Source: Bordetella parapertussis (GTDB lineage: Bacteria > Pseudomonadota > Gammaproteobacteria > Burkholderiales > Burkholderiaceae_C). Taken from it: 33,874 nucleotides of DNA. The notes below the pieces were generated by a model, which searched no databases, was not told the DNA's origin, and was given only the letters and a program-made list of their open reading frames with translations. This document shows, one piece after another, positions 25,636 through 32,540 of this stretch. The stretch is from contig CAMDSU010000001.1 in assembly GCA_945907335.1 (NCBI GenBank), forward strand, positions 1 through 33,874, in the 5' to 3' direction. Made by a program: the position numbers and the translations under genes. Every line of letters starts with the position of its first letter. Within the stretch, counting starts at the first letter, position 1.

Positions 25636-26175
25636 TCAGGGCTTGGTGGCCGTAGGAAACGGCCAAGCTGCTTGCGGGTTTAAAGTGGTTTGTGCCACAT
25701 GTGCAACCGCTTGGGCTGCGGTGCTTGCTTGCGGTTTTTTGACCGCTGGCTTAGCCGCAGGTTTAGCGGCCGGCTTGGCTGCCGGCTTCTTGGCTGCTGG
25801 TTTGCTACTTGTTACTTTTTTTTTAGCCGCAGGTTTTTTGGCAGCAGGCTTTTTGGCTGCTGCTTTTTTAGCTGCAGGCTTTTTAGCGGCTGCTTTTTTA
25901 GCGGCTGGCTTTTTGGCTGCAGGCTTTTTCTTAGCTGCGGGCTTTTTGGCTGCTACTTTTTTAGCGGCTGGCTTTTTAGCTGCAGGCTTTTTCTTAGCTG
26001 CGGGCTTTTTAGCTGCTACTTTTTTAGCGACTGGCTTTTTGGCTGCAGGCTTTTTCTTAGCTGCGGGCTTTTTAGCTGCTACTTTTTTAGCGACAGGTTT
26101 CTTTGCGGCTGCTTTTTTAGCGGCCGGTTTTTTTGCTGCTGGTTTTTTTGCAGCGGATTTTTTTGCAGTTGCCAT
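25636..26175 (-). CDS. Histone H1-like Lys/Ala/Pro-rich DNA-binding protein
   Basis: The 179-residue product is almost wholly built from AAKKP and AAKK units, like the C-terminal tail of eukaryotic H1 and the bacterial proteins BpH1 of Bordetella and AlgP. Such proteins bind DNA non-specifically by charge and help compact the nucleoid. Residues 1-125 hold the repeats, 126-145 switch to KPAAKPAAK, and the last 30 residues ([20 protein letters not shown] then WPFPTATKP) are non-repetitive. The ATG has GGAGAG upstream (CTCTCC on +, 26182-26187). The DNA carries a 63-bp tandem repeat, so length may vary between strains. The large opposite-strand ORF here is a compositional shadow. Confidence 0.88.
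   Translation of the reverse strand: MATAKKSAAKKPAAKKPAAKKAAAKKPVAKKVAAKKPAAKKKPAAKKPVAKKVAAKKPAAKKKPAAKKPAAKKVAAKKPAAKKKPAAKKPAAKKAAAKKPAAKKAAAKKPAAKKPAAKKKVTSSKPAAKKPAAKPAAKPAAKPAVKKPQASTAAQAVAHVAQTTLNPQAAWPFPTATKP
25922..26110. repeat. 63-bp tandem repeat, about three copies, inside the histone-like gene
   Basis: Copies lie at 25922-25984, 25985-26047 and 26048-26110. The first two differ at three positions. The third matches the second for about its first 47 bases and then diverges. Each copy encodes the 21-residue unit [21 protein letters not shown] or a near variant, itself made of 5-residue subunits. Confidence 0.9.
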
Positions 26176-26243
26176 TAGATACTCTCCTAGATCAAGATCT
26201 TAGATCGTTGGTTCAAAACACTTGGTCTTTGCAGCCCAAGTGA

Positions 26244-26277
26244 TTCATGGTGCTGAACCGTAGTTCAACACCATGAA
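26244..26277. repeat. Long inverted repeat upstream of the histone-like gene
   Basis: TTCATGGTGCTGAAC (26244-26258) and GTTCAACACCATGAA (26263-26277) pair over 15 bases with a single mismatch and a 4-base loop. It lies between the nrdB terminator and the histone-like start, about 70 bases before that ATG. No T-run follows on either strand, so it is more likely an operator or a 5' leader hairpin than a terminator. A nearby 8-bp palindrome AAGATCTT (26194-26201), flanked by two more GATC sites, lies closer to the gene. Confidence 0.6.
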
Positions 26278-26298
26278 CAGGGTGTGTTCCTGACCCAC

Positions 26299-26326
26299 AA
26301 AAAACATCTTTTCACTGCGAAAGATG
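26299..26326 (-). terminator. Intrinsic terminator of nrdB
   Basis: On the - strand CATCTTT and AAAGATG form a 7-bp stem with an 8-base loop (26305-26326 on +), followed by six T. It begins 37 bases after the nrdB stop codon. Confidence 0.75.
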
Positions 26327-26362
26327 CTGTGTGCAGGGGGAACAAAAAAGGTCATGTCAGTT

Positions 26363-27571
26363 TCAATCCCAAGACAGCGCGCCGCCGGTTTGGTACTCGA
26401 TCACGCGGGTCTCAAAAAAGTTACGTTCTTTTTTCAGATCGATCATTTCGCTCATCCACGGGAATGGATTTTCCTCGTGAGGGTACAACGCGTCCAAGCC
26501 GATTTGGGTGGCGCGACGGTTGGCGATATAGCGCAAGTAGCCTTTGAACATGGAAGCATTCATGCCGAGCACGCCGCGTGGCATGGTGTCTTCGGCATAG
26601 CGGTATTCCAACTCAACGGCTTTGTGAAAAAGTTCAATGATCTCGGCCTTGAATTCGGCCGTCCACAGGTGAGGATTTTCTAACTTGATCTGGTTGATCA
26701 GGTCGATGCCGAAGTTACAGTGCATGGATTCATCACGCAAGATGTACTGGTATTGTTCTGCAGCGCCCGTCATTTTGTTTTGACGACCCAATGCCAGGAT
26801 TTGGGTAAAGCCTACATAGAAGAACAAACCTTCCATGAGACAAGCAAACACGATCAAGGACTTCAGCAGCGTTTGGTCGGTTTCAGCCGTGCCAGTATGG
26901 AAGTGGGGGTCCATGATGGCTTCAATGAATGGAATCAGGAACTCATCTTTGTCGCGGATGGAAGTCACTTCTTGGTAAGCATTGAAGATTTCGCTTTCGT
27001 CCAGACCCAGCGATTCGACGATGTATTGGTAAGCGTGGGTGTGAATGGCTTCCTCGAAAGCCTGGCGCAGCAGGAATTGACGGCATTCTGGCGCGGTGAT
27101 GTGGCGGTAAGTGCCCAGCACGATATTGTTGGCGGCGAGTGAGTCGGCAGTGACAAAAAAACCTAGATTGCGCTTAATGATGCGGCGCTCGTCTTCTGTC
27201 AGACCGTTGGGATCTTTCCACAGTGCGATGTCGCGCGTCATGTTGACTTCTTGCGGCATCCAGTGGTTTGCACAAGTGGCTAAATATTTTTCCCAAGCCC
27301 ATTTGTATTTGAACGGCACCAATTGGTTGACATCGGTTTGTCCGTTGATGATGCGCTTGTCTGCGGCATTGACGCGGCGACCAGTCGGAGCAGGCGCAGA
27401 TGTGAAGGCGCGCGATGCAGAGGATGTGTCTGGAAGTACAGCGCCATCGTTGAGGATGCGAGAGGCGGGCACTGAAGTGGGGGAGGGTGACGCAGTCAGG
27501 TGACTGTTGAAGTCACCCATGGGGGCCGCGACGGGCGATGTGGGTTTGGCTTCTTCTTCCCAGGTCAACAT
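26363..27571 (-). CDS. nrdB: Ribonucleoside-diphosphate reductase, beta (radical) subunit
   Basis: NrdB holds the di-iron tyrosyl radical cofactor that starts catalysis in the class Ia reductase with NrdA, supplying dNDPs for DNA synthesis. In the 402-residue protein the full cofactor set is present: D143, E174 and H177 with the radical tyrosine Y181 in [10 protein letters not shown]247 in MEGLFF, and E281 and H284 in RDESMH. The first 65 or so residues are a Pro/Ala/Ser/Thr-rich extension of low complexity not present in the E. coli protein (376 aa). ATG 27571 is the first in frame; an internal start would remove the extension, but none has a better ribosome binding site. It lies 133 bases downstream of nrdA. 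Confidence 0.95.
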   Translation of the reverse strand: MLTWEEEAKPTSPVAAPMGDFNSHLTASPSPTSVPASRILNDGAVLPDTSSASRAFTSAPAPTGRRVNAADKRIINGQTDVNQLVPFKYKWAWEKYLATCANHWMPQEVNMTRDIALWKDPNGLTEDERRIIKRNLGFFVTADSLAANNIVLGTYRHITAPECRQFLLRQAFEEAIHTHAYQYIVESLGLDESEIFNAYQEVTSIRDKDEFLIPFIEAIMDPHFHTGTAETDQTLLKSLIVFACLMEGLFFYVGFTQILALGRQNKMTGAAEQYQYILRDESMHCNFGIDLINQIKLENPHLWTAEFKAEIIELFHKAVELEYRYAEDTMPRGVLGMNASMFKGYLRYIANRRATQIGLDALYPHEENPFPWMSEMIDLKKERNFFETRVIEYQTGGALSWD

Positions 27572-27670
27572 ATTGGTAATTCCATTCTTTGGATTATGGG
27601 TGCATGCTTGTGAAACGCAAAGGATTCATTCAAAACTGCAAGGAAATTTGTTGTTGAATTGCAATTGATG

Positions 27671-27698
27671 CGAGCGCTGACGATAAAAGCAGCGCTCG
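27671..27698 (-). other. Hairpin in the nrdA-nrdB intergenic region
   Basis: CGAGCGCTG (27671-27679) and CAGCGCTCG (27690-27698) form a perfect 9-bp stem with a 10-base loop, starting about seven bases after the nrdA stop on the - strand. There is no T-run, so it may be a processing or stabilising hairpin or a leaky terminator. Downstream, TTTGCG and CATAAT with a 17-base spacer could be a weak nrdB promoter, which I hold at low confidence. Confidence 0.5.
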
Positions 27699-27704
27699 AT
27701 CTCG

Positions 27705-30623
27705 TCACTGACATGCTTCACAGGTAGGGTCATCGACGCCGCAAAATTTGACATCAGTGGCCGGTGAAGCCGACAGAATTTGTGAACGCGCGGCAGCAGC
27801 TGCAAGTTCCATGGCACTCAAACCAGAGCCGCCACCGCCAGAGGAAACCGCGTTGTGCGAGCCTGCTTGTACGGTGGATTTTTCGATTTGCGTGGCGCTG
27901 GTGGTGCGCAGGTAATAGGTGGTTTTGAGGCCGCGCAGCCAAGCGAGTTTGTAAGTCTCGTCGAGTTTTTTGCCAGAGGCACCCGCCATGTAGATGTTGA
28001 GTGACTGCGCTTGGTCGATCCATTTTTGGCGGCGCGCAGCAGCCTCAACCAGCCACTGTGTTTCAACCTCGAATGCGGTGGCATACATGTCTTTGAGGTC
28101 TTGGGGCACGCGGTCAATCGGGCGCAATGAGCCGTCGAAATGCTTGAGGTCCATGACCATGACATCGTCCCACAGGCCCAGACGTTTGAGGTCGCGCACC
28201 AAGTAGGCATTGATGATGGTGAATTCCCCGGACAGGTTGGACTTCACCGACAGGTTGCCAAAGCATGGTTCGATGGATGCATCCACCCCCACGATATTGG
28301 AGATGGTTGCCGTGGGTGCAATCGCTACGCAATTGGAGTTGCGCATGCCGTCGGCGGCGATCTTGCTGCGCAAGGCATCCCAGTCCAGCGTGGCGCTACG
28401 GTCCACTTCGATGTAACCGCCACGTGATTTTTCCAGCAAATTCAGGGTATCCAAAGGCAGAATGCCTTGGTCCCACAACGAACCTTTGTAGGTGGAGTAA
28501 CGCCCACGTTCGCGAGCCAACTCGGTGGACGCCCAGTAAGCGTAGTAACAAATGGCTTCCATTGATTTGTCGGCAAATTCAACGGCAGCCTGTGAAGCGT
28601 ATGGAATATGTTGCTCGTACAAACTGTCTTGGAATGCCATGATGCCCAAACCCACAGGACGGTGACGCAGGTTGGAGTCGCGGGCTTTTTTGACAGCGTA
28701 ATAGTTGATGTCAATCACATTGTCGAGCATGCGCATCGCGGTGTTGATGGTTTTCTTGAGCTTGTCGTGGTCCAGCTCCTGGCCTTGTGGGCCTTGCTTG
28801 AGGTGACGCACCAAATTGACAGAACCCAAGTTGCACACCGCAGTTTCTGTGTCACTGGTGTTCAAGGTGATTTCGGTGCACAGATTGGAGGAATGCACCA
28901 CACCGCTGTGCTGCTGAGGTGAGCGCACATTGCAAGCGTCTTTGAAAGTGATCCATGGATGACCGGTTTCAAACAACATGGTCAGCATCTTGCGCCACAA
29001 GTCGGTGGCTTGCACGGTTTTGCTGGGTTTGATCAAGCCTTGGCGGGCTTGTGCTTCGTAAGCGGTGTAAGCCTTTTCGAAATCTGCGCCGAATTTGTCA
29101 TGCAAATCGGGCGTGTTGGAAGGTGAGAACAAAGTCCACTCGCCTTTTTCCATAACGCGACGCATGAACAAATCGGGAATCCAGTTGGCGGTGTTCATGT
29201 CGTGCGTGCGGCGGCGATCATCGCCAGTGTTTTTGCGCAATTCCAAAAACTCTTCAATGTCCAAATGCCATGTTTCGAGGTAGGTACACACCGCGCCTTT
29301 GCGCTTACCCCCCTGGTTGACGGCAACTGCGGTGTCGTTGACGACTTTGAGAAACGGCACCACGCCTTGTGATTCGCCGTTGGTGCCTTTGATGTGACTG
29401 CCCAAGGCGCGCACGCGGGTCCAGTCGTTGCCCAAGCCGCCAGCAAATTTGGAGAGCAGTGCGTTTTCTTTGATGGATTCGTAAATGCCGTCGAGATCGT
29501 CCGGCACGGTGGTCAGGTAGCAGCTAGAGAGTTGCGGACGGGTGGTGCCGCTGTTGAACAGCGTAGGGGTACTGGACATGAAATCAAACGACGAAAGAAT
29601 TTCGTAGAACTCGATCGCGCGCTCTTCGCGGTTGACTTCATTAAGTGACAAACCCATGGCGACACGCATGAAAAAGGACTGCGGCAATTCAATGCGTTGT
29701 TTACGGACGTGCAAAAAATAACGGTCGTACAAGGTTTGCAAGCCGAGGTAGTCGAACTGGAAGTCGCGCTCAGGCTTGAGGGCTTTTGCCAAACGGGGCA
29801 AGTCAAACTGCAACAAGCGCGCGTCGAGCAAATCGTTTTCCACACCTTTTTTCATGAAGTCAGCGAAAGTACGCTGGTAGTGCCCTGCCATTTCGGCATG
29901 GGTGGCTTCGTGGCCCAAAACTTCTTTGGTGATGGAATACATCAGCAAGCGGGCTGTGGCAAAGGTGTAGCCCGGTTCCTTTTCAATCATTGTTCTGGCT
30001 GCGAGTACCGAAGCTTTGTGCACCTCTTCCATCGGTATGCCGTCATACAGATTGCGCATGGTTTCGGTCAGGATAGGTGCAGCGGTGACATCTGCGCCCA
30101 GGTTTTCGCAGGCGGCTTCAATCAGTTGTTGCAAACGCTGGGTGTCAAGCACCACGCGTTCGCCGTCAACGATGGCATGCAATTGCGGACCGGTATTGAT
30201 GGTGGTTTCTTTGTGCGCGGCGCGTTCTTGGCTGCGGCGCTCGCGATAGAGCACATAAGAACGCGCCACTTCGTGGTGGCTGCCGCGCATCAAACCGAGT
30301 TCCACTTGGTCTTGCACATCTTCAATATGAAAGGTGCCGCCACCCGGGCGTGAACGCATCAGGGCGCGTGTCACCACTTGCGTCAATTGGTCAACGGTTT
30401 CGCGCACGCTGGAGGAGGCGGCGCCTTGGGTGCCGTGTACCGCCAAAAACGCCTTCATCATGGCAACCGCAATCTTGGCGGGTTCGAAGGGCACCACCGC
30501 GCCATTTCTGCGGATGATTTGGTACTGGCTTAATGAAGACATCAATGCTGACTGCGCAGCATCTGTGGTGTCTGTGGCTTTGACAAAGGGGTTGACATTC
30601 GTCGGGCTTGTTGCAATTTGCAT
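27705..30623 (-). CDS. nrdA: Ribonucleoside-diphosphate reductase, alpha (catalytic) subunit
   Basis: NrdA reduces ribonucleoside diphosphates and carries the allosteric sites. The 972-residue protein is longer than E. coli NrdA (761) because of an N-terminal extension and insertions. An ATP-cone lies at about residues 33-125 (IIRRNGAVVPFEPAKIAVAM). Active-site cysteines are in PQLSSCYLTT, in NLCTEITLN (with the conserved Asn and Glu), and in AVCNLGSVNL; the C-terminal shuttle pair is C968 and C971 in TCEACQ. The ATG at 30623 has AGGA upstream on the - strand. The promoter region carries two NrdR-type boxes. nrdB follows in the same direction. Confidence 0.96.
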   Translation of the reverse strand: MQIATSPTNVNPFVKATDTTDAAQSALMSSLSQYQIIRRNGAVVPFEPAKIAVAMMKAFLAVHGTQGAASSSVRETVDQLTQVVTRALMRSRPGGGTFHIEDVQDQVELGLMRGSHHEVARSYVLYRERRSQERAAHKETTINTGPQLHAIVDGERVVLDTQRLQQLIEAACENLGADVTAAPILTETMRNLYDGIPMEEVHKASVLAARTMIEKEPGYTFATARLLMYSITKEVLGHEATHAEMAGHYQRTFADFMKKGVENDLLDARLLQFDLPRLAKALKPERDFQFDYLGLQTLYDRYFLHVRKQRIELPQSFFMRVAMGLSLNEVNREERAIEFYEILSSFDFMSSTPTLFNSGTTRPQLSSCYLTTVPDDLDGIYESIKENALLSKFAGGLGNDWTRVRALGSHIKGTNGESQGVVPFLKVVNDTAVAVNQGGKRKGAVCTYLETWHLDIEEFLELRKNTGDDRRRTHDMNTANWIPDLFMRRVMEKGEWTLFSPSNTPDLHDKFGADFEKAYTAYEAQARQGLIKPSKTVQATDLWRKMLTMLFETGHPWITFKDACNVRSPQQHSGVVHSSNLCTEITLNTSDTETAVCNLGSVNLVRHLKQGPQGQELDHDKLKKTINTAMRMLDNVIDINYYAVKKARDSNLRHRPVGLGIMAFQDSLYEQHIPYASQAAVEFADKSMEAICYYAYWASTELARERGRYSTYKGSLWDQGILPLDTLNLLEKSRGGYIEVDRSATLDWDALRSKIAADGMRNSNCVAIAPTATISNIVGVDASIEPCFGNLSVKSNLSGEFTIINAYLVRDLKRLGLWDDVMVMDLKHFDGSLRPIDRVPQDLKDMYATAFEVETQWLVEAAARRQKWIDQAQSLNIYMAGASGKKLDETYKLAWLRGLKTTYYLRTTSATQIEKSTVQAGSHNAVSSGGGGSGLSAMELAAAAARSQILSASPATDVKFCGVDDPTCEACQ

Positions 30624-30716
30624 CTTTTTGTAATCCTGTGGGGCGTGAATGCTTTTGGTAACTTCTTATTTTTTGTGTGCGCAGGCATGGAGCGCCAGCG
30701 CAAATGTGCACAGCCC

Positions 30717-30732
30717 ACACTATATATGGGGT
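30717..30732. promoter_or_regulatory. NrdR box 1 upstream of nrdA
   Basis: ACACTATATATGGGGT agrees well with the 16-bp NrdR box (roughly acaCwAtATaTwGtgt). It contains the -10 hexamer of the nrdA promoter, so binding of the NrdR repressor at high dATP would block RNA polymerase. Confidence 0.75.
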
Positions 30733-30747
30733 GGCAACTCTTTTCAA
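30719..30747 (-). promoter_or_regulatory. Sigma-70-type promoter of nrdAB
   Basis: On the - strand TTGAAA (+ coordinates 30742-30747) and TATAGT (30719-30724) are separated by 17 bases. Transcription would start near 30712, leaving a leader of about 90 bases. The -10 lies within NrdR box 1 and the -35 abuts box 2. Confidence 0.7.
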
Positions 30748-30748
30748 C

Positions 30749-30764
30749 ACACTACACGTAGTGT
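30749..30764. promoter_or_regulatory. NrdR box 2 upstream of nrdA
   Basis: ACACTACACGTAGTGT is a perfect 16-bp palindrome with the ACAC...GTGT ends of an NrdR box. It starts 32 bases from box 1, about three helical turns, which is the spacing usual for paired NrdR boxes. Confidence 0.72.
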
Positions 30765-30846
30765 TTGACCCTTTTTTTAAAAATTTCTCGCGCAGTGATT
30801 CTTTTTATAGCAATTTGCTGTATTTAGATTTAACCTGAGTGCAAAT

Positions 30847-31434
30847 TTAGCGAATAGATTCTTCGCAGGCGCTGAAAAAATAGTTGGGCCAACCGAGACT
30901 TTGTTGCAAAAAACGCCAAGAAAATCCCTTGCCGGGATCTTTTTTTCTGTCTGGCGCAATGTGTTCGTGTCCTGCAATATGTTGAAGCGGGTATTGCTGA
31001 GCAATCATGGGCAGCAGTGCAATCAAACTTTCGTATTGTTCTTGTGTGAACACATCGCCTTCTAAGCCTTCGAGTTCAATGCCGATGGAGAAGTCGTTGC
31101 ATTGCGCGCGGCCAGCATGTGTGGATGTGCCGGCGTGCCATGCACGGTCATCGCAACTGACAAATTGCAGCAACTCGCCGCCTCGGCGAATGTAGAAATG
31201 CGATGACACTTTGACGTCTCGCAATGTTTCGAAATAAGGATGCTCAGAGGTTTGCAAACAGTTGGTGAACAATGCTTGCACTTGCTTGCCGCCGTAAATA
31301 CCCGGCGGCAGGCTGATGGAATGGATCACCACCAAATCGATGTTTGTGTTGACAGGGCGAGGTCCGAAATTTGGCGAAGCCAAGGCATGCGCAAATCGGT
31401 ACCAACCTTGCTGCCACACAGGCTGTTGGGTCAT
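30847..31434 (-). CDS. ampD: 1,6-anhydro-N-acetylmuramyl-L-alanine amidase AmpD
   Basis: AmpD is the cytoplasmic zinc amidase that cuts the peptide from anhydro-muropeptides during murein recycling and so lowers the inducer of AmpR-controlled beta-lactamase. In the 195-residue protein the zinc ligands are H38 (VVIHSIS), H156 and D166 (GHEHIAPDRKKDPG), with E120 and K164 as catalytic residues, equivalent to H34, H154, D164, E116 and K162 of the Citrobacter enzyme. The ATG overlaps the stop of the PP0621-family gene. The tripeptide it releases would feed Mpl, encoded at 18561-19967. No ampR or ampC gene is visible. Confidence 0.95.
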   Translation of the reverse strand: MTQQPVWQQGWYRFAHALASPNFGPRPVNTNIDLVVIHSISLPPGIYGGKQVQALFTNCLQTSEHPYFETLRDVKVSSHFYIRRGGELLQFVSCDDRAWHAGTSTHAGRAQCNDFSIGIELEGLEGDVFTQEQYESLIALLPMIAQQYPLQHIAGHEHIAPDRKKDPGKGFSWRFLQQSLGWPNYFFSACEESIR

Positions 31435-31658
31435 GCCTGAGGTTCTGCCAGTTGACGGTGCGCCTCACTGCAGTACTGCAGATCCCCTGAAATGACAGCT
31501 TCTTTTTGTGGCAGGTGCAAACCGCAATGCGCACAACGCACCATAGGCTGGGGTCCGTTGTCAGAACTGTCAGATGACGCGGGCGGTTTGGCGGGCCGAC
31601 TCAGTTTGATCCACCAAATCACACCGAACACGATGGCGAGCAATATCAGGTATTTCAT
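31431..31658 (-). CDS. PP0621-family small membrane protein with zinc-ribbon-like C terminus
   Basis: The 75-residue product has an N-terminal membrane segment (residues 3-18, YLILLAIVFGVIWWIK), a short Ser/Pro/Asp linker, and a C-terminal domain with C42-x2-C45 (RCAHCGLHLP) and C63-x3-H67 (YCSEAHRQL), which would bind one zinc ion. It fits the uncharacterised PP0621 family. The frame is open to 31811, but ATG 31658 overlaps the stop of the ccsA-like gene (ATGA) and gives the family start MKYL. Its own stop overlaps ampD. Function unknown. Confidence 0.85.
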   Translation of the reverse strand: MKYLILLAIVFGVIWWIKLSRPAKPPASSDSSDNGPQPMVRCAHCGLHLPQKEAVISGDLQYCSEAHRQLAEPQA

Positions 31659-32467
31659 ATGACGCGTCCCAAAAACACTTCGGTGACAAAACGCGAGCCG
31701 GCATATGACAAAAACAGCATCAGCGCGCCGGTGTAGAGCATGCGAACAGCCAAAGCGCCACGCCAGCCACGGTATTTGCGTCCCCACATCAGCACCAAGA
31801 ACACCAGCCACGCCAATAGCGCGAAAAGCGTTTTGTGGTCCAAGCGATAGGCTTTGTCAGGTTCGTTGAGTTGCTCGCCAAACAACCATCCGGCCAATAA
31901 AGTGGCGGTGAGTAAGGAAAAGCCGATGTTGACAAAGCGAAAAGTCAGGCGCTCGAGTGTCAGCAACGGCAACCCGGAGGGGTCAACCGCACCCAGACGT
32001 ATTTGCCGTTCTGCGCGGTTCATCAAGCTGGCATGCACGACTGCCGCCGCAAACAGCGCGTACGAAGCCATGCCAAGCATCCAGTGAAACGGCAGCCATG
32101 CCGATGATGTGCTGTGCAATGCATGGCCAGGAAACACCAAAGGCAATATGACTGCCACCATGCCCACGCCAGACATCAGCCAACGGGTTTGCATTTGTGG
32201 AAACCAATGGTGCTCTAAGGTGTAGACCAACAACACCAGCCAAGCGGTGGCTGACAAAGCCGGCGCAAAACCAAATCGCGCCAAGCCGTCCTCGGAGGGA
32301 ATCAAACTGGCAATGACACTCAAGCCGTGAACCAATGAAATCAGCCACAGGTAATTGCGGCTTTGCTGGGGAGACAAGCGCCCGCCAAAGAGAGCGCCGA
32401 GTGCGTAAGCCATGGCGGCGACCAGGCCCCAGACCAGGCTGAATTGGGATGCGCTCAATACAATCAT
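31655..32467 (-). CDS. CcsA/YpjD-like cytochrome c assembly family inner-membrane protein
   Basis: The 270-residue product has about eight hydrophobic segments and the C-terminal features of the YpjD/CcsA-related group, including HSTSSAWLPFHWMLGMASYALF and LDHKTLFALLAWLVFLVLMWGRKYRGWRG split by a short loop. These proteins belong to the cytochrome c assembly superfamily, but YpjD members lack the full haem-handling WWD motif and their role is uncertain. Placement beside ffh is common in proteobacteria, which favours YpjD over a true cytochrome c maturation factor. It is the first gene of an overlapping unit with the PP0621 gene and ampD and diverges from ffh. Confidence 0.85.
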   Translation of the reverse strand: MIVLSASQFSLVWGLVAAMAYALGALFGGRLSPQQSRNYLWLISLVHGLSVIASLIPSEDGLARFGFAPALSATAWLVLLVYTLEHHWFPQMQTRWLMSGVGMVAVILPLVFPGHALHSTSSAWLPFHWMLGMASYALFAAAVVHASLMNRAERQIRLGAVDPSGLPLLTLERLTFRFVNIGFSLLTATLLAGWLFGEQLNEPDKAYRLDHKTLFALLAWLVFLVLMWGRKYRGWRGALAVRMLYTGALMLFLSYAGSRFVTEVFLGRVI

Positions 32468-32473
32468 ATGAAC

Positions 32474-32479
32474 AGTTTA
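32474..32479 (-). promoter_or_regulatory. Possible -10 element for the ccsA-like unit
   Basis: On the - strand TAAACT ends exactly six bases before the ATG at 32467. No Shine-Dalgarno sequence precedes the start and no -35 is clear. Confidence 0.3.
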
Positions 32480-32497
32480 GCGGGTCATTGAGAACTT

Positions 32498-32523
32498 GTA
32501 GGATGACACGCTAGGCATCCTAC
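32498..32523. repeat. Inverted repeat in the ccsA-ffh divergent region
   Basis: GTAGGATG (32498-32505) and CATCCTAC (32516-32523) are perfect complements separated by ten bases. It fills the middle of the 73-base gap between the two divergent genes and may be an operator or a leader hairpin of ffh. TACTAT (32521-32526) could be an ffh -10, but a start of transcription there would lose the AAGG ribosome binding site at 32529-32532. Confidence 0.45.
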
Positions 32524-32540
32524 TATTTAAGGCATTGCAG

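Noticed and set aside
25643..26203. Large + strand ORF rich in Ala, Gly, Phe and Leu opposite the histone-like gene
   Set aside because: It is the reverse complement of the AAKKP repeats, has no ribosome binding site and no non-repeat domain, while the - strand protein matches the H1-like family and has a good ribosome binding site and terminator.
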